In this document: positions 35,089 to 42,564 of the stretch, piece after piece
How the letters are laid out: every line of letters begins with the position of its first letter
Position numbering within the stretch: position 1 is the first letter of the stretch
NCBI RefSeq assembly: GCF_005870085.1
Contig: NZ_SZNM01000026.1
Location: forward strand, 1-47,757
Length of the DNA: 47,757 nt
DNA from: Aquibacillus sediminis
GTDB taxonomy: Bacteria > Bacillota > Bacilli > Bacillales > Amphibacillaceae
Reading direction: 5' to 3'
The notes under the pieces: model-generated
Told to the model about the DNA's origin: nothing
The model's input: the letters and a program-made list of their open reading frames with translations, nothing else
The model's database searches: none
Program-made: the position numbers and the translations under genes

Positions 35089-36405
35089 TTATTGGTTTTC
35101 TAAAGTATCGATTGGAATTTCTGCATGCTTTCGAGCGTAATAATACCAGATAATGATCGCGCAAAGCACATAATAACTTATAAAAATATATAGCGCCAGA
35201 TTAACATTTCCTGTATGTTGGATAGAAAATCCGAATAATTGTGGTATAAAGAATCCACCAAATGCACCGATTGCAGATGCGAACCCAATTGCAGCAGGTG
35301 ATTCTTGTGGCCCGAAGATAATTGGGAACATCGTAAAGATAGAGCCGTTGGCAATGCCACCAGTTGCAAACAATAAAAGGAAAGAGACAAAGAAACCAAT
35401 AAAGCTTCTGGAGTTTTCATCAATAAAGAAAATAACTCCTATAATCCCAATGACCATAAGAATAATATCAATAATCGATACTTTTGCGCCCCCAAATTTA
35501 TCTGCAAAATAGCCACCAAGTGGTCGTCCGAGTGCACCTAATAATGGTCCAATAAAAACGAATTGTACTGCATTAATTTCTGGAAATTCCCCATCTATTA
35601 GCAATGGAAAAGCCGCGGAATACCCGATAAAAGAGCCGAAAGACATAATATAAAGGATTGTGATCAAATACATATGTTTTCCCTTAAATACTTCTAGTTG
35701 ACTTGCTAATTTAGGTTTTTCCAAAGGTAAATTGGTCATTCCAAAAAAAGCTAAAAATGCAAAAGCAATAATAGGGATAACCCAAATAAGTGCCCCATTT
35801 TGTAGCCAAACTTGAGTGCTTTCGGTACCGTTTTGAATCGTTTGCGGCTCTCCACCAAGTGCCCCAAATAACGGAATAGAAATAACAATCGGAATGAGAA
35901 ATTGTGCTAAACTGACTCCAAGATTTCCAAGTCCACCATTAATACCAAGTGCTGAGCCTTGTTTAGTTTTCGGAAAAAAAGGTCCAATGGCAGCCATGGA
36001 TGATGCAAAATTTCCTCCACCAAACCCGCAAAGAGCAGCAAGTAGTGCCATTGTTGTGTATGGTGTATTTGGGTTGTTTAATGCTATGCTTATTCCTAAG
36101 ACTGGTAGGAGTAAGATTAACGTGGATAAAACCGTCCATGTTTTTCCGCCGGTATAGGTAACCCCGATCGAGTAAAATATTCTCAATAATGCTCCTGTTA
36201 ACGCAGGAATAGCGGTTAGGGAATAGACTTGTTCTGTTGTATAGTTAAATCCAGCATCAATTAATTGAAGAGATAGAACTGACCAAATTTGCCATACGCT
36301 AAATGCGATCAGTAAATTTGGGATTGATATCCATAAATTGCGGCTGGCAATTTTTTTGCCTTTAGATTCCCAAAATTGCTGATCATTTGGATTCCAGTAA
36401 TTCAT
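35089..36405 (-). CDS. narK: nitrate/nitrite transporter, NarK family
   Basis: A 438-aa major-facilitator protein of the nitrate/nitrite porter family with 12 membrane segments. The two nitrate signature stretches are visible: CGFGGGNFASSMAAIGPFFP followed by G.ALGINGGLGNLGVS, and FATGGIANGSIFTMFP. The ATG at 36405 has GGGAGGT ~5 nt upstream. It should import nitrate or exchange it for nitrite under oxygen limitation. No nitrate reductase genes lie in the window. Confidence 0.9.
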   Translation of the reverse strand: MNYWNPNDQQFWESKGKKIASRNLWISIPNLLIAFSVWQIWSVLSLQLIDAGFNYTTEQVYSLTAIPALTGALLRIFYSIGVTYTGGKTWTVLSTLILLLPVLGISIALNNPNTPYTTMALLAALCGFGGGNFASSMAAIGPFFPKTKQGSALGINGGLGNLGVSLAQFLIPIVISIPLFGALGGEPQTIQNGTESTQVWLQNGALIWVIPIIAFAFLAFFGMTNLPLEKPKLASQLEVFKGKHMYLITILYIMSFGSFIGYSAAFPLLIDGEFPEINAVQFVFIGPLLGALGRPLGGYFADKFGGAKVSIIDIILMVIGIIGVIFFIDENSRSFIGFFVSFLLLFATGGIANGSIFTMFPIIFGPQESPAAIGFASAIGAFGGFFIPQLFGFSIQHTGNVNLALYIFISYYVLCAIIIWYYYARKHAEIPIDTLENQ

Positions 36406-36444
36406 ACCTCCCAATGGTAATTCACTCCTTTCATTTTCGACATA

Positions 36445-36472
36445 AGTTACATATTCGTTAGCATTTGTAACT
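36445..36472 (-). promoter_or_regulatory. inverted repeat upstream of narK
   Basis: AGTTACA (36445-36451) and TGTAACT (36466-36472), a 7-bp perfect dyad ~40-65 bp before the narK start. Candidate operator. The spacing is longer than an FNR box, so the binding protein cannot be named. Confidence 0.4.
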
Positions 36473-36648
36473 ACTGAGTAACTATGCTTAACTATTAAAT
36501 GATTTTTTTTGCAGTTAGGATTGGCTTCTAATTAGTAAATAAGAAAGGGGGGGCTGCGCTTGGAGTTTACTTGTCCTCAGTCCAGCCTTTGTCTTCACTT
36601 AAGGGCTTGCTAGTAGGAAGTATTCTTTAGGCAGGAAAATATGTGAAT

Positions 36649-36676
36649 ACCCCCTAATTTCTAAAAATATAGGGGG
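36649..36676 (-). terminator. hairpin after the oxidoreductase gene
   Basis: TACCCCCTA / TAGGGGG(C)TA stem immediately beyond the stop of the minus-strand oxidoreductase. No good T tail on the minus strand. Confidence 0.45.
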
Positions 36677-36688
36677 CTACGTTTTACT

Positions 36689-37624
36689 TTATTTCATTTT
36701 AATAACTATTTTTCCTTTTGCATGGTGAGTTTCACTTAATTTATGCGCCTCTCTTAGTTCGTTTTCAGAAAAATTAAATACATGACCAACTTGAGGTTTG
36801 ACAATTCCTTTTTCTAATAGCTCTCCAATCTGACTAAGTTGTTGTCCATTTGGGGTGAGCCAGTAAGATGTGGCTTTTACTTGATGTTGTGTTGCAAGTT
36901 CTTGTTTTGGTTGGCCAGCAATCGTAACGATTCTGCCACCAGGTTTTAGTACCTGAAAGCTTTTATCCAAAATCTCTCCACCCATCGTGTCAACAACGGC
37001 ATCAACTTTTTCTAATTCTTCTTCAAATTGCTGGGTTCGGTAATTAATGAACTGATCGGCACCAAGCTCTTTGACATATATTTCATTTTTCTCACTTGCA
37101 GTGGTTGCCACATGAGCGCCTATATGTTTAGCAAATTGAATCGCTAAACTCCCGACACCGCCAGCTCCAGCATGGATAAGTACATGCTCTCCGTGCTTTA
37201 ACTTAACTTCATCAACAAGACATTGCCATGCGGTTAAACCTGCTAGTGGAATTGATGCTGCTTGTTCATAGGAAATATTGGTAGGTTTTTTTGCTAATAA
37301 GTCTTCGTCGACGGCGGTGTATTCTGCATAAGTACCATTTGCTGTCGTGTCTGGTCGAGCAAACACTTCGTCCCCAACCTTAAATTTTGTTACGTTGCGT
37401 CCTACTTCGGTAATGACACCTGCTACATCCCAACCAAGGATAATAGGAAATGAGAAATCGAGCATTTGTCTTAAATAACCTTCCCTCAATTTCCAATCAA
37501 TTGGATTAATTGATGTAGCATATACTTCCACCAAAACTTGGTTATCTTTAATTTGTGGTGTAGGCACTTCCTGTTCTTTTAATTTTTCTTTGCTTCCATA
37601 TTCATTAATCACAATTGCTTTCAT
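36689..37624 (-). CDS. zinc-independent quinone oxidoreductase/NADP-dependent MDR-family reductase
   Basis: A 311-aa medium-chain dehydrogenase/reductase of the quinone-oxidoreductase type. The GroES-like part (1-120) contains SINPIDWKLREG and GWDVAGVITEVG. The NADPH-binding Rossmann part has AGAGGVGSLAIQFAKHIGA. The zinc ligands of alcohol dehydrogenases are absent. It probably reduces quinones or enones. The intergenic region to the divergent azoreductase holds dyads that could control both, which suggests a shared electrophile/quinone stress response. Confidence 0.88.
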   Translation of the reverse strand: MKAIVINEYGSKEKLKEQEVPTPQIKDNQVLVEVYATSINPIDWKLREGYLRQMLDFSFPIILGWDVAGVITEVGRNVTKFKVGDEVFARPDTTANGTYAEYTAVDEDLLAKKPTNISYEQAASIPLAGLTAWQCLVDEVKLKHGEHVLIHAGAGGVGSLAIQFAKHIGAHVATTASEKNEIYVKELGADQFINYRTQQFEEELEKVDAVVDTMGGEILDKSFQVLKPGGRIVTIAGQPKQELATQHQVKATSYWLTPNGQQLSQIGELLEKGIVKPQVGHVFNFSENELREAHKLSETHHAKGKIVIKMK

Positions 37625-37940
37625 TTACATTAGCTCCTTTTTGCTTGATGTAAAATTAGTATGAGCAATTATAACCGAAGTAAAATGACGATTACAAAGA
37701 AATAGTTTCTCTTATCAGTTTACTTCCGGGGTGTTGGCTACATTTTATGTATGTTTCGGTCTGTAATGTTCCGAAATGAACAATTTTAGATTGCAGATGA
37801 GTAACTCACAGTTGTTCACAAAATAGTAATATTTAAAATTTCATTGTTAGAAAGATGAAGGTTTGTTGTTTCGAAGGCTTGATTTGAAAGGTTATATAAG
37901 GTTTATTTAGCTTTTAAAAGACAGGAGTGAGACACTTAAT

Positions 37941-37981
37941 AGTATCCTTTTTGATACTAGGTAACTTTAAAGTGCGTAGTT
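37941..37981 (+). promoter_or_regulatory. DUF24/HxlR-type operator-like dyad upstream of azoR
   Basis: AGTATCCTTTTTGATACT (37941-37958) is a 6-bp perfect dyad. It is followed by GTAACTTTAAAGTGCG, an arrangement I associate with promoters controlled by redox-sensing DUF24 (HxlR/YodB-like) repressors in Bacillaceae. The link to that family is from memory. Confidence 0.5.
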
Positions 37982-38031
37982 GTAATTCTGTTTATTTTTT
38001 TACATAATAATATATATCTTATGATGATAAG
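37980..38031 (+). promoter_or_regulatory. azoR promoter with downstream dyad
   Basis: TTGTAA (37980), 17 bp, CATAAT (38003-38008). Just after it lies CTTATGATGATAAG (38018-38031), a perfect 5-bp dyad where a repressor could block initiation. The rest of 37625-37940 shows nothing recognisable. Confidence 0.45.
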
Positions 38032-38070
38032 TAAATGAAGGAAATGGATATTAGATGGAGGATTATGAAC

Positions 38071-38718
38071 ATGAATGTATTAGTTGTAAAAGCAAATAAC
38101 CGCCCGGCATCGGAGGGGGTTTCTAGTAGAATGTATGAGACATTTATGGAAGGTGTCTCTAAACTAGAAAATATAACTGTTTCTACTTATGATGTGTTTG
38201 CAGAAGACACCCCATATTTTGGCCAAGAACTATTTGATGCTTTTAATAAGCTTGCAAATGACGAGGAATTAACAAGTGGTGAACAGCGCCTTTTAGATGC
38301 CAAGCAAAAGGCAAAGAGTATATTCGCAGCTGCTGATATAGTGGTGTTTGCATTTCCACTATGGAACTTAACAATCCCGGCTAAATTACAAACATTTGTT
38401 GATTACATCAATGAAGCAGGCTTTACGTTTAAATATAGCCCTGAAGGAAATATTGTTCCCCTAAAGCCAGAGAAGAAAGTGGTATTGTTAAACGCACGTG
38501 GAGGTGTTTATTCCACAGCTGAAATGCAATCTATGGAAATGTCTGTTAATTATATGCGTAATATTTTTGCTGGCATGTTTGGTATGGAAATCATAGATGA
38601 AGTGGTCATTGAGGGACATAATGCAATGCCAGATCAAGCAGAACAAATTATTGAAGAAGGATTGCAAAAAGTGACAGAAGCAACTTCTAAAATAGCTTCT
38701 CTTTCTGTTACTATGTAA
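38071..38718 (+). CDS. azoR: FMN-dependent NADH-azoreductase
   Basis: A 215-aa flavodoxin-fold oxidoreductase of the AzoR family, which reduces quinones and azo compounds by two electrons. FMN contacts are seen in KANNRPASEGVSSRM (phosphate loop) and FAFPLWNLTIPAKLQTFVDYI, with LNARGG near residue 140. GGAGG is 9 nt before the ATG at 38071; an ATG six bases earlier is also possible but too near the RBS. Ends in a strong terminator. Divergent from the quinone-reductase-like gene. Confidence 0.92.
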   Translation: MNVLVVKANNRPASEGVSSRMYETFMEGVSKLENITVSTYDVFAEDTPYFGQELFDAFNKLANDEELTSGEQRLLDAKQKAKSIFAAADIVVFAFPLWNLTIPAKLQTFVDYINEAGFTFKYSPEGNIVPLKPEKKVVLLNARGGVYSTAEMQSMEMSVNYMRNIFAGMFGMEIIDEVVIEGHNAMPDQAEQIIEEGLQKVTEATSKIASLSVTM

Positions 38719-38729
38719 TGTTATTAATC

Positions 38730-38770
38730 AAAAGCAGTACATTCTTTATTGTTGAATGTACTGCTTTTTT
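38730..38770 (+). terminator. intrinsic terminator of azoR
   Basis: AAAGCAGTACATTC / GAATGTACTGCTTTTTT, 14-bp perfect stem with T run. Confidence 0.9.
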
Positions 38771-38814
38771 AGTTGTCAGGAAATTATAAAAATGTGACGC
38801 TGTGGATTACTAAT

Positions 38815-39207
38815 TGCAGTGTAAGCCACGTCCGCGAAGCGCTAAAGCTGTAGCGCAACTTCCCTCACCTCGGGCCTACAGGACAAGGAAAACTACGACA
38901 GCGAAACTTCGCACGAAGAAAAAGCGATTTTTCTTTTTCGAGGAAGTAGGTCAGTTCGACGTTGTCACAGGACGTGACGTTCTTAGTCGAACATCCTTTG
39001 TGTAAGTCAACATCGATTCACTCTTGGAGGAAGGACGACTAAAAACGGGCTTTGCGCCCAACTCACGTCTACCCCTTTTGCAGGGGCATGTTTCCTTTAT
39101 CTCCTGCGGAATGAATGTTCGGTTAAGTCCGCCGCTCCTGAGCGGCAACACCGAACCACCTGCGATGCGCAGGCGCAGTTCGTACGTCGCTAACCGGGCG
39201 ACCCGAG
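38815..39207. repeat. G+C-richer, hairpin-dense non-coding element (~390 bp)
   Basis: Composition and structure differ sharply from the flanks. Hairpins in order: GCGCT/AGCGC, CGAAGAAAAA/TTTTTCTTTTTCG, TTCGAC/GTCGAA enclosing GTCAC/GTGAC, GGGC/GCCC, CCCC/GGGG, GTTCGGT/ACCGAAC enclosing CCGCT/AGCGG, and CCTGCG/CGCAGG. Short open frames inside have no RBS. It sits between the azoR terminator and the deacetylase stop. I believe such sequences recur in related genomes, but this is memory only. It could be a mobile repeat or a structured RNA. Confidence 0.65.
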
Positions 39208-39225
39208 CCTTTGTTCTTTATAAAA

Positions 39226-39843
39226 CTATAATAAAACAAAGCGATAACCTCTTTGCTTGATTGCTTGTATAAGAGCAAGAAGTATTTGGACAGTCTGCGG
39301 CAGTTCATGTAATAAGATAATTGCCCCGTTTTCGAGTTGATTTACTACATTTTCAATGATTTGTTCTGGATTATGGGTGAGTTCCCAATCGTATGATGGA
39401 ATTTGCCACATAATGGTACTTAAGCCGAGCTGATTGGCTATTTTCAATGTATTCGAGTTGTATTGACCGTATGGTGGGCGAAAGAAGGTAACTTTTTGTT
39501 GTGTAATACGTTCAATTTTATTACTACTGTCTTTTATTTGATCATATTGTTCATCAAAAGATAGTTCGCTCAAATTCGGATGATCAATCGTATGAGAACC
39601 GATGACATGTCCTTCCGTTAAGACACGCTGCCAAGGTTTGTGGGTCTCCACTAGTTGTGATTGCCAAAAAAACAGTGCAGGGACATTTTCACTTTTTAAT
39701 ATATCTAGTATTTTAGGTAGGAACTCACTTGGACCATCATCAAATGTTAAGACAACTGTTTTTTTATGATTAGTTTCTTTATGTGTTATAACGATTGGAA
39801 TTTTCATATTGTTTGGGTGGTTCGGCTGTTTATTACTGGTCAT
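39226..39843 (-). CDS. polysaccharide deacetylase (NodB domain) protein
   Basis: A 205-aa single-domain NodB-type deacetylase that removes acetyl groups from peptidoglycan or chitin-like sugars. Motif 1 is TFDDGP (~residues 33-38), the metal His pair is SHTIDH, and motif 3 is RPPYGQYN. No signal peptide or membrane anchor is visible, which is unusual because substrates are extracytoplasmic. The ATG at 39843 has GAGGTG 8 nt upstream; longer frames begin before it. The gene ends about 20 bp from the hairpin-dense element, so the 3' end may have been trimmed. Confidence 0.85.
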   Translation of the reverse strand: MTSNKQPNHPNNMKIPIVITHKETNHKKTVVLTFDDGPSEFLPKILDILKSENVPALFFWQSQLVETHKPWQRVLTEGHVIGSHTIDHPNLSELSFDEQYDQIKDSSNKIERITQQKVTFFRPPYGQYNSNTLKIANQLGLSTIMWQIPSYDWELTHNPEQIIENVVNQLENGAIILLHELPQTVQILLALIQAIKQRGYRFVLL

Positions 39844-39978
39844 TTCGGAACACCTCACAATTGATAGTGTATAAAAGGACTCATGGATGAGTACTTTTAT
39901 ACACTGATAAGAAAGTGAAAATTTTAAGACATTAGACAAGCCTATATTGCCAAAGCTTTGCCAGCCGACAAGTTTTCT

Positions 39979-41028
39979 TTATTTAACCGTGATAATACCT
40001 GGTGTTTCTTTCGTTACCTCACCAATCGTAGCTGCTGTTAGGTTATGTTCATGAAGAGAATGTAATAATGAATCTGCTTCTTTTTCTGGTATACAAATGA
40101 GTAGACCGCCAGAAGTAATGGCATCAGACAATATTAGCTGACTTAGTTCACTAACATTATCACTATATGTAACACTATCTTTTAGCCATTGATGATTTTT
40201 CTTTGACCCACCTGGGAAGACATTTTTCTCTAGAAGATCCTTTGTTTTTGGTAAAACAGGAACATCGCTATGATAAATAGTGATACCAACTTGACTTCCA
40301 TCGGCGATTTCATGTGTATGACCTAGTAAACCAAAACCAGTCACATCCGTACAAGCTGAAATATTAAAATCGGCCATTACTTCTGCTGCATATTTGTTTA
40401 ACTGTGCCATAACTTCCATAACTTGTTTGGTTGTCTGCGGATCAAGTAAATCTTTTTTAATGGCTTGAGTTAGAATACCAACTCCAATTGGTTTGGTTAG
40501 AATCAATTTATCACCTGGTTTGGCACCAATATTCGTACGGATTCGTTCTGGATGTACCGTTCCTGTTATAGATAATCCGAATTTTGGTTCTTGATCATCA
40601 ATCGAGTGTCCCCCGACTAATGCTGCGCCAGATTCCTTCACCTTATCGGATGCTCCGGATAAAATGTCTGCTAAGATAGATTTATCTAATGTATTAATAG
40701 GAAATCCTACAATATTCATTGCGGTTATCGGTGTCCCACCCATCGCATAGACATCACTCAATGCGTTAGCAGCAGCAATTTGGCCAAACATATATGGGTC
40801 ATCCACAATAGGAGTGAAGAAGTCTAATGTCTGAACCAATGCTGTTTGATCGTTGATTTTATAAACACCAGCATCATCAGATGCATCTAACCCAACGAGT
40901 AAGTTGGGATCTGTAGTGGATTGTGGTAAGTGACGCAGCACCTGCGTCAGGTCTCTAGGACCAATTTTGCATCCTCAGCCACCTTTGGATGACAAAGAAG
41001 TTAACTTTATAATTTCTTCTTTAGACAA
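39979..41028 (-). CDS. selD: selenide, water dikinase (selenophosphate synthase), a Sec-containing selenoprotein
   Basis: A 349-aa enzyme making selenophosphate from selenide and ATP for Sec synthesis. The frame opens at TTG 41028 (AGGAGGG ~6 nt upstream), reads SKEEIIKLTSLSSKGG, then TGA (40977-40975), then GCKIGPRDLTQVLRHLP. The UGA falls exactly at the catalytic Cys/Sec position of SelD (GG-U/C-GCK), so it encodes Sec18. The body has LVGLDASDDAGVY, QTLDFFTPIVDDPYMFGQIAAANALSD and ACTDVTGFGLLGH. A gene finder that stops at TGA would start at GTG 40941 and lose the active site. selA and selB are not in the window. Confidence 0.95.
40930..40953 (-). promoter_or_regulatory. bSECIS-like hairpin in selD mRNA
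   Basis: On the minus strand TGACGCA / TGCGTCA form a perfect 7-bp stem around loop GGTGC. The stem begins 25 nt after the UGA and the G-containing loop at about +33. This is the distance and loop type bacterial SelB needs to recode UGA. Boundaries are approximate to a few bases. Confidence 0.8.
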
Positions 41029-41118
41029 TTGTCTCCCTCCTTTTAGAGAAAAAGCTTGACTATTATTTTATCATACATTTTTTGAAATATTTTATTTATT
41101 TGTTTGTAATACTATAAA

Positions 41119-41275
41119 TCGCGCTGCAATCTGTCCGTTCAAAACATGATAGGAAACGGAGGTGTTTAAGTGGGAGTAAACGGTCGCTAACACCCCAATT
41201 GATTCAAGGGCCTAGATTTCTTGTGGCGCTATGTGAGGAAATAGGAAAACTCATTTGAGTGGAATTTCATTATAT
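41119..41275 (+). repeat. IS200/IS605-TnpB end-like (omega-RNA-like) repeat, copy 4 (degenerate)
   Basis: Recognisable by GCTGCAATCTGTCCGT, AGGTGTTTAAGTGGGAGTAA, CGGTCGCTAACACCCCAATT, GATTCAAGGGCCT and TTTGAGTGGAATTTCATTAT. The GTAAGACTCCCACTT block after the left end is deleted, so the first hairpin is lost. It lies in the spacer upstream of selD. Confidence 0.55.
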
Positions 41276-41513
41276 TTAAGCCACTTCAACATTCGCCTCA
41301 GAATGAATGCACATCTATGATTGATGATGTCACTATTAAGAGTAATACGTAGGTTAATCATTTGTCGTCTGAAAGAATGAATTCATAGTAATTTGTAAGA
41401 TGGGGGATTGTTCATGAATTGAGAGACAATTATGTCTCTAGATGAAATCTGATATTCTAAAATTAGGTGTTTATGCTGTTTTTTAAGGAAAAAGGAATGA
41501 GGGGATTGCATGA

Positions 41514-41577
41514 TGGCGGGATTGTGTGAGAATCGAACTCACCGGAGACGGCACGCGCCTCCCTCAGGGTTTTGAAG
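41514..41577 (-). pseudogene. 3' part of tRNA-Sec (selC) gene: probable attachment-site remnant
   Basis: Reading the minus strand: anticodon loop CTTCAAA (anticodon TCA), 3' anticodon stem ACCCTG, long variable arm AGGGAGGCGCGTGCCGTCTCC with a 7-bp stem, T arm GTGAG-TTCGATT-CTCAC, the eight-base 3' acceptor strand ACAATCCC typical only of tRNA-Sec, G73 and CCA. Nothing upstream matches the needed 5' acceptor GGGATTGT or a 5' anticodon stem, so the gene is cut at the anticodon loop. This is where tyrosine integrases recombine. It lies ~490 bp upstream of selD and on the same strand. Confidence 0.85.
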
Positions 41578-41677
41578 TTCTATATGGGTTGTACTTTATG
41601 GTAACTCATAAGACCTCAAAGTGCGTTGTTATAGGACTTCCATAATCGCCAATGTTTTTAAGTATCTGCTTATTATT

Positions 41678-41707
41678 AAATTTGGGCACCAAACTCGGCA
41701 CCAATTT
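41678..41707 (+). repeat. paired GGCACCAA repeats near the selC fragment (integrase arm-like)
   Basis: TTTGGGCACCAAACTCGGCACCAA holds two GGCACCAA boxes 14 bp apart. Short direct repeats like this often flank integrase attachment sites. A diverged relative is at 47436-47464 (TTTGGCCCCAATATCGTGCC). Confidence 0.45.
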
Positions 41708-41877
41708 AAAAGTTATTTTAACATAAGAATTTACCTACAAAAAATGATTTGTCTTATTCTTTGACTTTTTTTATATAAAAACATGTATATAGTATAATTG
41801 AAGCAACTGCTGTGACTCAGATACGAATAATAATAAGACGCTTATCATGATGTGTAGTGTTTTGTAATCTGACAAAA

Positions 41878-41910
41878 AGTGGCTATACCCATATAAGGGA
41901 GTAGCCACTT
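41878..41910. terminator. hairpin
   Basis: AAGTGGCTA / TAGCCACTT, a 9-bp perfect stem with a ~15-nt loop in the gene-free stretch. No T run follows directly. Role unknown. Confidence 0.5.
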
Positions 41911-41981
41911 GGATATCGAGTTGATGGAGTATTAGACCTTGCAGTACATTCTCTTAAAGATTTAATGAACGAGATAAAGAG

Positions 41982-42116
41982 ATGATCGAGAGAGGGAAAA
42001 ATGAAATACGACGTAATGCAATTCGGGTATTGTCAGAGTTAGAAATTTCAGTTGAAGTGATTTCTGAGGCACTAGAAATGACAGTAGCAGAAGTAAAAGA
42101 AGTGTTAAAGAATTAA
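41982..42116 (+). pseudogene. C-terminal fragment resembling Rpn/PD-(D/E)XK transposase-nuclease family
   Basis: Forty-four codons, starting MIERGKNEIRRNAIRVLSE and ending TVAEVKEVLKN. The endings of Rpn-type proteins (recombination-promoting nucleases) look like this: a basic helix followed by a small helix-turn-helix. The frame is closed by a TAA a few codons upstream, and no catalytic part is present, so this is a remnant. Confidence 0.45.
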
Positions 42117-42564
42117 TTCTTTTTAAAAGACTTAAAACTGTGTATGTTGAAGGTGCAATAGAGGTGTAGATTTACTTTATATTTTATTAGACCTTACCTT
42201 TTGAGGTCGGTTGATTAATCAAATGTTAGAAAATAAGAAATATAAATTAAGATTAATAACTTTTTAAGGTCCTCTTTAGGTTAACAAGAACTATTTATTA
42301 TACAGTAGGATTTTTTGCTACGTAGCACAATCATACTGCGTAACTGTTCTAGAAGTAGAGAATAAGTTTATTCCATTAAAGGGCGCATTTCCAGTATAGG
42401 AGATGTGTCTTTTGTTATGTGAGAGCCGTATTGAAATGGAACTTTTTTAATTGCAAAAGGATATTTATGGTAAAATTAAAATGGTCTTCTACATTGTCGA
42501 ACTCTTCCTAAATATCAGATATCCGAAGAAGAAATGAGAATAGATAAATAGAGGTGTAATAGAT
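42117..42564. other. gene-free A+T-rich spacer with a dispersed repeat
   Basis: No gene. TTTGCTACGTAGCACAA..ATACTGCG (42314-42340) recurs in diverged form at 47612-47639. The remainder, including the presumed promoter of the HEPN-protein gene, shows only A+T-rich sequence. Confidence 0.4.

Noticed and set aside
38815-39207. Group II intron or T-box/riboswitch
   Set aside because: No domain V-like hairpin with the AGC triad, no reverse transcriptase, and no downstream coding gene on either strand in a suitable position.
38814-39260. Short open frames inside the hairpin-dense element
   Set aside because: No ribosome binding sites, arginine/serine-rich nonsense composition and strong hairpins point to non-coding DNA.
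39979-40941. selD starting at GTG 40941
   Set aside because: This would remove the glycine-rich active site and has no ribosome binding site. The upstream extension through TGA fits the family exactly.
41514-41650. A complete tRNA-Sec gene at this place
   Set aside because: No 5' acceptor strand (GGGATTGT), D arm or 5' anticodon stem can be found in the ~100 bases before the anticodon loop.
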